Assembly: GCA_030426355.1 (NCBI GenBank)
Contig: JAUHYQ010000001.1
Coordinates: 186,001 to 250,000, forward strand
Source: Gammaproteobacteria bacterium
Lineage (GTDB): Bacteria > Pseudomonadota > Gammaproteobacteria > Steroidobacterales > GCA-2729495
DNA length: 64,000 bases
Direction: 5' to 3'
Made by a program: the position numbers and the translations under genes. Below are positions 53,712-62,393 of the stretch, piece by piece. Positions within the stretch are counted from its first letter, which is position 1; each line of letters begins with the position of its first letter. The notes beneath the pieces were generated by a model, which was not told where the DNA came from, did not search any database, and saw only the letters and a list, made by a program, of their open reading frames with translations.

Positions 53712-54377
53712 CTATTTCGTCGCGACAATCTGCCATGTTGCGTTTCCTTCGCCGGAACCCACATAAACCTGCTCCGCAATATGATCCAAAGAGAGAATTT
53801 TAAAACCCCCAAACAAATCCTGAATATGCTCATAGGATGAAAAATGCACCTGCCCGATTCCGGCGAACGTGCCCTCTGCAATATCCCCGCATGTAAAGGG
53901 GTCAACGCCCTTCTCACCCTGACGGTATCGGGCACTATCCGTGCTGTACCAGTCACAACCAATAAATACACCCGCATCACTAAGCGATGCCTTAATCATA
54001 GACAGACAACGACGAATCGCTGCCGTGTCATTGTGGGTAATTGCTGCTCTGTCGACAACCAAATCGAATGGGCCGTCAAAAATCAGACTGTCGGTAAAAT
54101 CTCCAGCTGCAAGCTTGTCGGTGAGCTCGGGAAACCGGGCCTGCAGAGACCCCACTGCGGCCTGACTTCCCTCAACACCGTGATAATCAGCCCCGTACTC
54201 AAGAAAAAAAGGAATGTTCGCGCCAGCCCCACATCCCAGCTCAAGAACCCGGAATGAAGCATCTCTGTTTTTTAACGCGGTATGACGCAGGCAGCGTGAC
54301 ACCAGATTAGACCAGGGCCAAATCGATTGATGCTCGTTTCTTCTGTAAGCAGCATCCCATTTTGATGAGAAGCTCAT
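53712..54377 (-). CDS. Class I SAM-dependent methyltransferase in the glycan cluster
   Basis: A 221-residue methyltransferase with motif I VLELGCGAGANIPFFLE, VEGSQAAVGSL and FDLVVDRAAITHNDTAA. Such short enzymes in glycan clusters methylate sugars or amino groups; the acceptor is unknown. It sits in a minus-strand run (aminopeptidase-like gene, this gene, carrier protein, AAC(3)-like) with gaps of 37 and 6 bp, so they are probably one transcript. Confidence 0.85.
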   Translation of the reverse strand: MSFSSKWDAAYRRNEHQSIWPWSNLVSRCLRHTALKNRDASFRVLELGCGAGANIPFFLEYGADYHGVEGSQAAVGSLQARFPELTDKLAAGDFTDSLIFDGPFDLVVDRAAITHNDTAAIRRCLSMIKASLSDAGVFIGCDWYSTDSARYRQGEKGVDPFTCGDIAEGTFAGIGQVHFSSYEHIQDLFGGFKILSLDHIAEQVYVGSGEGNATWQIVATK

Positions 54378-54414
54378 ATAGCACCTCGCAATTTTCAGCA
54401 GCTAATCGTTGGTT

Positions 54415-55812
54415 CTAAAAGAAGGATCGGTTTGGACGATACATGACGCCCGCTGTGCTCGCCGGCGGCAAGGGCCCAGCCTGACTGCGATAGCGACGCG
54501 CTACAGTAACAAGATGTTTATCCAGCAGCAGCGCCTGAGCTTCGCATGCATCTTCTATGCTCAAGCCTGTCAGAGCACATATTCGAAGCAAATCCGTCTC
54601 TCCATCGGCATAAGCCAAAAAATCCCAGACAGCGTAGAAAAGGTCCTTGGAAATAATCATCCCGCTATGGGTCGGATACAGATTCCGACGCCCTAGCTGC
54701 GGCTCACCTTTGTGAACTACCTGGGGAGTCAGATTGTATTCCAACCCCGTGATGATCGACTGCATGCATGCCAGACTTTCCTCCAATGCCTCGGGCGTAA
54801 CAAAATCACAATTGTCGGCTGAATTATGGTACTCCGGAAAATCGCCAAACCGGCTACGCATAATGGAAACCATCGGAATTCCCAGGCCCGGCGAAGCATA
54901 CTGGCGCTCGTCGGACCCCCTCGCCAGATAGGAATGCCGCTCAAAATTTGATGATCGCTGCCGCAATGCCAAACAGGCTACTTCATCGCTGAGGGTATTT
55001 CCCTTTGGCGTTGCCACACAGGACCAGGCACGATCATCGCCGACGCACGTGAGATTAAACGCCGCATATACCTTTTCACGCAGATGGCGCTCATGTTTCG
55101 CAATGTACGCAAGCGAGCCAATGGTTTCGGGTACAAAAACAATTCGATAAGTAAAATGGCGCTGCTCCAGCATGGCCAGCCAGCGCGCCAGAAAAATTGC
55201 CACAACAGGGCCGGATAATTCGTTATTCGCCAGCGAGGGATGACAAACGTAACAGGAAATCAATATTTCCCGGTCGGACTCACCGGGCAGCAGAATATCC
55301 GCAAAATTCATGACGCCGTCATCATCAAGTGAACTGTCAATCAAAACGTCATAAACTGCGTCATCGCCAAAAGATTCCAAATGCTCGAATAATTGATGGC
55401 TCAGACAAAACCCCCAGTCGCGCTGGTAGTAGGATGTCACATAAGGCACAACATCCTTTTGCTCTGGCAAGGTATGCAAATGGGGGCGCAGTTCCGCAAA
55501 AGAAATTCGACCTTTAAAAGGCATCGAATAACCGACGACATGAAGGTTAGATTGGCAGAAATCAATCACTTTTTCTCCATGACTGTTTTTGACCCACGCT
55601 TCCCGGATGGCCCATTCTTCGGGAACGGTCCAGTCAAACACCGGGGTGCCTGACGGCACTTCGTAAATCGACAAGCCGGGAAATTCACGTCGCAAGATCT
55701 TCAGAGTTTCTCGCACACCCGGGCCCGTCAAACTGCGACACAAGGGGAATAGCTCGACCAACAGACCATGCATATCGGCCGCAAGGGTCACTTTTGTCGT
55801 GGTGTCGCCCAT
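54415..55812 (-). CDS. DUF4910-type aminopeptidase-like protein with C-terminal winged helix
   Basis: A 465-residue protein. LFPLCRSLTGPGVRETL at the N-terminus, the metal-ligand stretch ISCYVCHPSLANNELSG in the middle and SDERQYASPGLGIPMVSIMRS are typical of the DUF2172/DUF4910 aminopeptidase-like family. The last 80 residues look like the winged-helix domain often fused to it. Members recur in surface-polysaccharide and glycosylation clusters, and their real substrate is unknown. It heads the minus-strand operon and is divergent from the sialyltransferase-like gene. Confidence 0.8.
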   Translation of the reverse strand: MGDTTTKVTLAADMHGLLVELFPLCRSLTGPGVRETLKILRREFPGLSIYEVPSGTPVFDWTVPEEWAIREAWVKNSHGEKVIDFCQSNLHVVGYSMPFKGRISFAELRPHLHTLPEQKDVVPYVTSYYQRDWGFCLSHQLFEHLESFGDDAVYDVLIDSSLDDDGVMNFADILLPGESDREILISCYVCHPSLANNELSGPVVAIFLARWLAMLEQRHFTYRIVFVPETIGSLAYIAKHERHLREKVYAAFNLTCVGDDRAWSCVATPKGNTLSDEVACLALRQRSSNFERHSYLARGSDERQYASPGLGIPMVSIMRSRFGDFPEYHNSADNCDFVTPEALEESLACMQSIITGLEYNLTPQVVHKGEPQLGRRNLYPTHSGMIISKDLFYAVWDFLAYADGETDLLRICALTGLSIEDACEAQALLLDKHLVTVARRYRSQAGPLPPASTAGVMYRPNRSFF

Positions 55813-55919
55813 GGTTCAATGCACCATACCACCGAAGCTGTTATTCAACTACTATCTCACGCCATGGGCTTTTTACACTTATTCTACTTAGTAGCAAAAT
55901 TGCAAAGTACCCGGCTCGC

Positions 55920-57002
55920 ATGAATTTCTATATCTGTTCAACCGTACGCCATTTTCTGTTTGCGCTACTGAAGGCATTGAGCGAGCCCGATGAACCCCAC
56001 CACATACTTTTCTTTTCTGACTTTCAGGCGACTTCGCTGGACGCATGGGATCTTTCCGAATTGCCAGATAACATACGGGTGCATGAGGGCAATCGGCGGG
56101 AATTTCGAAATCACCTTAACCGGACCCTCCTTGGAAGGGCATTCTATTTTCTGGCGCTGCGTAATCTGATTGCGCCGGCCTTTCTGCAGCAAGCCTTTTT
56201 TGACACCCTGAAGCACCTGCATCCCACGATCGCGCAATCATATCGGGAAGCCAGACCGCGTAATTTATGGCTTTTTAATGAACGCAATAAAATGGCCCGG
56301 GTTTTCAGGCTCGTCAGCCAGGATTTCTTTCTTATCGAAGAAGGCAGTGGCAACTACCATTACTTCACCAAGAGTTTTTGGCGCTGGCCGGGAAGGATCT
56401 TGCTGGGCAGGCCTTTCAACAAGCTGTCCTTCGGCGAGGACAGACGCTGTCGAAAAATTCTCGTGAGTTATCCGGACAAGGTGCCGCCTTACGTTCGGGC
56501 CAAAGCTGAAAAACTTACTTTTCTGGATACGCCGGATTCGAAACAAAAAATCCGGAAAATGTTCGCAGACACCATCGACTTTGGAGCCACATCGGGGGCG
56601 GTCTTTGTGGCGACTTCGCCGCTGGACGAATTCGACGATATCAATAAAAAGCAAAAGCTGGCCCTGTATCAATGCATCGTTGCAACGCTGAAGAGCCTTG
56701 GTTTCGCCTCGGTACTGAAGCTACACCCCCGGGAGAATCCGTACGACTATGATGCGATGGCCGATTCGATATACATAGTGCCCGAGAAACTACCGCTGGA
56801 AGTGATTATCCTGCTTAGCGACGAACCGGTTACGATATTGTCTTTCTTCACGTCAGCCGGAATCGGCCTGGAGCCTTATTTCAACCTGGTAGAACTATGC
56901 GATCGTTCGGATAGCGAAGGTTACGAAATTAAGAAGCTTTACGAGTGGCTTGAGCACCCCGACCGACTGAAGGCGCTGGTAGCAAGCCGCATGGCCCGCT
57001 AA
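55920..57002 (+). CDS. Sialyltransferase-like glycosyltransferase (GT52/polysialyltransferase type)
   Basis: A 360-residue protein without a signal peptide. Two short motifs match bacterial sialyltransferases: an (E/D)EG motif at residues 140-142 (LIEEGSGNY) and an HP motif at 269-270 (LKLHPRE). The N-terminal MNFYICSTVRHFLFALL is also like the 'STPYH' start of that clan. It could transfer a nonulosonate from its CMP form, which fits the adjacent pseB, pseC and pseI. The start at 55920 is chosen because the upstream extension is not protein-like. Overall similarity is low, so the call is tentative. Confidence 0.6.
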   Translation: MNFYICSTVRHFLFALLKALSEPDEPHHILFFSDFQATSLDAWDLSELPDNIRVHEGNRREFRNHLNRTLLGRAFYFLALRNLIAPAFLQQAFFDTLKHLHPTIAQSYREARPRNLWLFNERNKMARVFRLVSQDFFLIEEGSGNYHYFTKSFWRWPGRILLGRPFNKLSFGEDRRCRKILVSYPDKVPPYVRAKAEKLTFLDTPDSKQKIRKMFADTIDFGATSGAVFVATSPLDEFDDINKKQKLALYQCIVATLKSLGFASVLKLHPRENPYDYDAMADSIYIVPEKLPLEVIILLSDEPVTILSFFTSAGIGLEPYFNLVELCDRSDSEGYEIKKLYEWLEHPDRLKALVASRMAR

Positions 57003-57006
57003 AGCG

Positions 57007-58164
57007 TCAAAGACTGCTCGCCAATACCTTCACTACTTCATCCTGCTGTTGTTCCGTCATGTGGTGAAACAATGGCAGGCTGATTGCTTGCTTGTAGTAG
57101 CGATCTGCCTCGGGCCAGGACCCGCGAATATCCTTTACGTCACGATAATACGGCTGCGTATGCAGGGGTATGTAATGCAGATTCACCCCTATACCGCCCG
57201 CGCGCAGTTGCTCGAAAACGCGACGGTGACCTGCGGCGCCAATGTCTTCGGCCGTACGAATGACGTAAAGATGCCGTGCAGAATAACTGTCAGGATGCTG
57301 CCAGGGCGTCTGCACCGGCAGATCACTCAGCAAACTGTCGTAGCGCTCCGCAAGCCGGTTGCGTTCTGCGACCCACGATTTCAGCCGGTTTAACTGACTC
57401 AAACCCAATGCCGCCTGCATCTCGGTCATCCGATAGTTATAGCCCAAGTCAATTTGCTGGTAATACCACGGGCCATCGGACTCATTCGTCATCTCCTCGC
57501 TGTCACGAGTCGTGCCATGACTGTTCAGGAGTCGCATACGATGCGCAAGTTTTTCGTCATTTGTAGTTACCGCACCGCCCTCACCCGTTGTCACGATCTT
57601 GACAGGGTGAAAACTGAACACAGCAATATCGCTGTAACGGCAATTGCCCACCGGCTCATCGCGGTATCGCGCACCGATGGCATGCGCTGCGTCTTCAATG
57701 ATTGCAAAACCATATTCTTTCGACAGCGCGTGTATGGCTTCCATTTCGCAGGATTGTCCGCACAGGTGCACAGGAATGACCACCTTCGGTAAAGGCCTAC
57801 CGGCTTCACGCACCTCACGCAGTTTTTGCTCCAGCGCCAGCGGGCTCATGTTGTAAGTGCGCGGATCAATATCGACAAAATCGACATCCGCGCCGCAATA
57901 GAGGGCGCAGTTTGCCGATGCCACGAAGGTTACGTCACTTGTCCAAACCGCATCGCCCGGACCGACACCCAGAGCGCGGCAAGCCAGATGCAGCGATGAG
58001 GTGGCCGAGTTACTAACCACACAATGCGCGGCGCCGGTCGCCTTACACAAAGCCTGCTCAAATTCCGGAACCCTGGGGCCCTGCGTCAGAAAATCGGACT
58101 GCAAAACCTCGACGACCGCATCGATATCTTGCCGGGATATAGCCTGTCTGCCGTAGGGAATCAC
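57007..58164 (-). CDS. pseC: UDP-4-amino-4,6-dideoxy-N-acetyl-beta-L-altrosamine transaminase
   Basis: A 385-residue DegT/AryC1/StrS aminotransferase. IPYGRQAISRQDIDAVVEVL, CVVSNSATSSLHLACRALG, the PLP lysine in FSFHPVKIVTTGEGGAV and DLGYNYRMTEMQAALG are as in PseC. It aminates the 4-keto sugar made by PseB. GTG is the start codon. It lies 30 bp downstream of pseB on the same strand and its stop is 4 bp from the convergent sialyltransferase-like gene. Confidence 0.92.
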   Translation of the reverse strand: MIPYGRQAISRQDIDAVVEVLQSDFLTQGPRVPEFEQALCKATGAAHCVVSNSATSSLHLACRALGVGPGDAVWTSDVTFVASANCALYCGADVDFVDIDPRTYNMSPLALEQKLREVREAGRPLPKVVIPVHLCGQSCEMEAIHALSKEYGFAIIEDAAHAIGARYRDEPVGNCRYSDIAVFSFHPVKIVTTGEGGAVTTNDEKLAHRMRLLNSHGTTRDSEEMTNESDGPWYYQQIDLGYNYRMTEMQAALGLSQLNRLKSWVAERNRLAERYDSLLSDLPVQTPWQHPDSYSARHLYVIRTAEDIGAAGHRRVFEQLRAGGIGVNLHYIPLHTQPYYRDVKDIRGSWPEADRYYKQAISLPLFHHMTEQQQDEVVKVLASSL

Positions 58165-58194
58165 GAGGGGATCATTCGGGGCATTTTTTCGCCG

Positions 58195-59432
<1,238 letters not shown>

Positions 59433-60479
59433 ATGGCATTCTCGGAAAGCTTCGCAATTGATGGCAAAAGAATCGGCACACACTGCCCGACCTATATCAT
59501 TGCCGAGATGTCCGCGAATCACGGCAACGATCTGGGAAAGGCCAAAGAACTGGTCCATGCCGCCAAAGAATGCGGCGCGGATGCGATTAAATTGCAGACC
59601 TATACAGCTGACACCTTGACGCTGGATTGCCAGTCAACGCATTTCTATCTGCAAGAAGGCCCCTGGAAAGGTCAGTATATGCACGACCTCTACACCTACG
59701 CGATGACACCCTGGGAATGGCATGCGGAGCTAATGGAACTGGCGGGCAGCATTGGCCTGACCTGCTTTTCATCTCCATTTGACCCCACTTCAGTGGAGTT
59801 TCTGGAGGAACTGAATGCACCGGCTTACAAGATTGCATCGCCTGAGATAATTGAGCTGCCCCTGATTCGTCAGGTAGCCCAAACCGGCAAGCCGGTAATC
59901 ATGTCGACCGGTAGCGCAACACTGGACGAGATCAGAGATGCCGTAGAGGCCGCTCAGGAGGCCGGCGCTACCGACATATGCCTGCTGAAGTGCACCGCAA
60001 GTTATCCGGCACCGCCCGAGTCAATGAACTTGCGGACGATTCCTCATATGCATGAGACTTTTAACTGCCCTGTCGGTTTATCGGATCACACCATGGGTTT
60101 TGCTGTTCCCGTGGCGTCCATAGCATTGGGTGCCTGCATGATCGAAAAGCATTTTGTCCTTGACCGCGAAGCTGAAACTGCTGACAGCTTTTTTTCGATG
60201 ACGCCGGAAGAGTTTTCCACCATGACCGCGGCTATTCGGATCGCAGAAAAAGCGCTGGGAGGCATTGCTTATCCTGACAAAGCTCTCACGACTAGACGTA
60301 CGCTTTACGCCGTCAGCGATATTCGCAAGGGCGAAACCTTGACAGCCGAAAATGTCCGCAGCCTGCGCCCGGGTGGTGGTATAGAACCCAAACGCATTGA
60401 CGATGTACTCGGCAAAATCGCCAGCGACAATATTGTCCGGGGCACGCCGCTAACCGAAGACCTTATTGAAGGGTTCTGA
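59433..60479 (+). CDS. pseI: Pseudaminic acid synthase
   Basis: A 348-residue NeuB-family synthase. The N-terminal TIM barrel has IIAEMSANHGNDLGKAKELV, KLQTYTADTLTL, CFSSPFDPTSVEFLE, ASPEIIELPLI and GLSDHTMG; the C-terminal antifreeze-like SAF domain starts near TTRRTLYAVSDIRKGE. The SANHG and QTYTADT patterns favour PseI over sialic acid NeuB. It condenses a 2,4-diacetamido-hexose with phosphoenolpyruvate. An AGGCAGGA element stands just before the ATG. It leads a plus-strand run of five genes. Confidence 0.94.
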   Translation: MAFSESFAIDGKRIGTHCPTYIIAEMSANHGNDLGKAKELVHAAKECGADAIKLQTYTADTLTLDCQSTHFYLQEGPWKGQYMHDLYTYAMTPWEWHAELMELAGSIGLTCFSSPFDPTSVEFLEELNAPAYKIASPEIIELPLIRQVAQTGKPVIMSTGSATLDEIRDAVEAAQEAGATDICLLKCTASYPAPPESMNLRTIPHMHETFNCPVGLSDHTMGFAVPVASIALGACMIEKHFVLDREAETADSFFSMTPEEFSTMTAAIRIAEKALGGIAYPDKALTTRRTLYAVSDIRKGETLTAENVRSLRPGGGIEPKRIDDVLGKIASDNIVRGTPLTEDLIEGF

Positions 60480-60504
60480 ACCCGGAACCGCCTGCCTTCT
60501 CTCC

Positions 60505-60954
60505 ATGAGCCACTTAATTACATTGCGGCCCGCTGGTCCGGACGACGCGGAAATGCTGCTTGCCTGGCGAAATGACCCGCTTACACGGCAGGCAAGTCAT
60601 CACAGCGAGGTGGTCACCCAGGACGAGCACCGCGCCTGGCTGCTTGCAAGCCTGAACAATCATGAACGGCAACTGCTTGTTGCAGAGATCGACGCTGTGC
60701 CGGTGGGAACGGTCAGGGCCGACCGGTCAGGCGAAGTCTGGGTGCTCTCGTGGACGGTTGCACCTGAGGCACGAGGCAAAGGCATTGCGCCCGAAATGGT
60801 TGCACTTGCGGCGGTTCAAATAGACGGACCGGTGCGAGCGGAAATAAAGCGCAACAACAGCGCTTCAATAAAGGCGGCGCTACACGCGGGAATGACTCTG
60901 CTGCGAGAGGAAGGCGATATACTGCACTACGAACGACCGCATGATGCCGCTTAA
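60505..60954 (+). CDS. GNAT N-acetyltransferase (PseH-like position)
   Basis: A 149-residue GNAT protein. The LRPAGPDDAEMLLAWRNDPL start and the acetyl-CoA loop VAPEARGKGIAPEMV are clear. Its place beside pseI suggests the 4-N-acetylation of the PseC product done by PseH, but the sequence is too general to prove it. It is 25 bp after pseI; an upstream extension overlapping pseI is rejected. Confidence 0.8.
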   Translation: MSHLITLRPAGPDDAEMLLAWRNDPLTRQASHHSEVVTQDEHRAWLLASLNNHERQLLVAEIDAVPVGTVRADRSGEVWVLSWTVAPEARGKGIAPEMVALAAVQIDGPVRAEIKRNNSASIKAALHAGMTLLREEGDILHYERPHDAA

Positions 60955-60982
60955 CTATCAAGCTCACGAGGCAGGACAAGCA

Positions 60983-61522
60983 ATGAAGCCACTACAAACG
61001 GAACGGGTCTATCTGCGCAAGCTGCAGGAAGAAGATGCCACCGAAACCTATGCAGGCTGGCTAAACGATCCTGACATTAACGAGTTTCTTGAAACACGCC
61101 ATACCGAGCAAAACACGGAAACCTGCCGGGCCTTTATAAAACAGTGTAATGCAGACCCTGCCAGCCATTTATTTGGAATTTTTCTTCTGGAGAATGACAA
61201 ACATATCGGCAATGGGAAGCTGGGCGCACTGAACCCGCATCACAAAACTGCCCAGCTAAGTTACTTCATCGGCGACAAGTCCGAGTGGCGCAAGGGCCTT
61301 GCCGAGGAAGCGCAATATGCCCTGCTCAGCTACGGCTTTAACGTGCTCAAGCTGGAGAGAATCGAGGGCGGCATCATCGAACTGAATCTGGCGGCATTGC
61401 GCGTGGCCCTTAAGAATGGCTTTTCTATCGATGGTTTTTTGCGTAAACACATGGAAGTAAATGGCCGCAGGGTAGGATGTTTCTGGGTCGGAATACTTAA
61501 GAATGAGCTTCCGGAACGCTAA
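60983..61522 (+). CDS. RimJ/RimL-type GNAT N-acetyltransferase
   Basis: A 179-residue GNAT with LQTERVYLRKLQEEDATETY, the FIGDKSEWRKGLAEEAQYAL CoA loop and IIELNLAALRVALKNGF. It is the second acetyltransferase in the run and could act on the second amino group of the nonulosonate precursor or on a different sugar. AGGA 8 bp upstream supports the ATG. It overlaps the aldo/keto reductase start by 20 bp. Confidence 0.82.
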   Translation: MKPLQTERVYLRKLQEEDATETYAGWLNDPDINEFLETRHTEQNTETCRAFIKQCNADPASHLFGIFLLENDKHIGNGKLGALNPHHKTAQLSYFIGDKSEWRKGLAEEAQYALLSYGFNVLKLERIEGGIIELNLAALRVALKNGFSIDGFLRKHMEVNGRRVGCFWVGILKNELPER

Positions 61523-62393
61523 GCGGCTGGCACTGGGAACCGTCCAGTTCGGCCTGCCTTATGGAGTCGCCAATCAGCAGGGGCAGGTATCCCCGGCCGA
61601 GGCAGCAGCGATCGTCGCTACGGCCGCGGATGCGGGGCTGGACACCCTTGATACCGCCATCAGCTACGGCGACAGCGAGAGCGTGCTCGGCCACATCGGG
61701 GTAAAGAGATGGTCCGTTGTCAGCAAGTTGCCGGCCATTCCCGATAGTGCACCGGATATCACTCAGTGGGTGAACGCGCAGTTGCACGCCTCATTGGATC
61801 GACTGCAAATAGAAAAGCTCAACGGCACTCTTTTGCACCGGCCAGAACAGCTCCTGAAGACACGGGGCGCTGCCATCTACGAAGCCTTGCTCGATGCCAA
61901 AGCAGCGGGGCTGACTCAGAAAATCGGTGTTTCGGTTTATGACCCGGCGGAACTGAATGCGTTGTGGTCGACCTATGGCGGCTTCGACCTGGTGCAGGCA
62001 CCTCTTAACATTCTCGATCGACGATTAATAACCTCCGGGTGGCTGCAAAAACTGCAAGCTGAGGGTGTTGAACTGCACACCCGCTCAGCTTTCCTGCAGG
62101 GCCTGTTGCTGATGCCGGCGGCCGCACGCCCTGCACATTTCTCGCGCTGGGGTGAATTATTGAAGCGCTGGGATGCCTGGCTAACGGATAACAATGCCGA
62201 CGCGCTTGAAGCATGCATCGCCTACCCCCTGTCACTCGATGCGGTCAGTAAAGTGGTGGTAGGCGTTGACTCGGTGGCCCAGCTTAACGAAATACTGAGG
62301 GCAGCCGCACCAGGCACTGCGCGCGACATCCCCGACGAGTTCGAGTGCGATGATTCACAACTGATTAATCCCGCCATGTGGCCATCGACATGA
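61503..62393 (+). CDS. Aldo/keto reductase family protein of the nonulosonate cluster
   Basis: A 296-residue AKR barrel. LALGTVQFGLPYGVANQ, the catalytic LDTLDTAISYGDSE (Asp, Tyr) and LNGTLLHRPEQL (His) are visible, and IGVSVYDPAEL and FDLVQAPLNILDRRL follow. Members of this subgroup lie next to SpsF-like and aminotransferase genes in many glycosylation loci and probably reduce a sugar carbonyl. It overlaps both neighbours, so the genes are translationally linked. Confidence 0.85.
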   Translation: MSFRNAKRLALGTVQFGLPYGVANQQGQVSPAEAAAIVATAADAGLDTLDTAISYGDSESVLGHIGVKRWSVVSKLPAIPDSAPDITQWVNAQLHASLDRLQIEKLNGTLLHRPEQLLKTRGAAIYEALLDAKAAGLTQKIGVSVYDPAELNALWSTYGGFDLVQAPLNILDRRLITSGWLQKLQAEGVELHTRSAFLQGLLLMPAAARPAHFSRWGELLKRWDAWLTDNNADALEACIAYPLSLDAVSKVVVGVDSVAQLNEILRAAAPGTARDIPDEFECDDSQLINPAMWPST

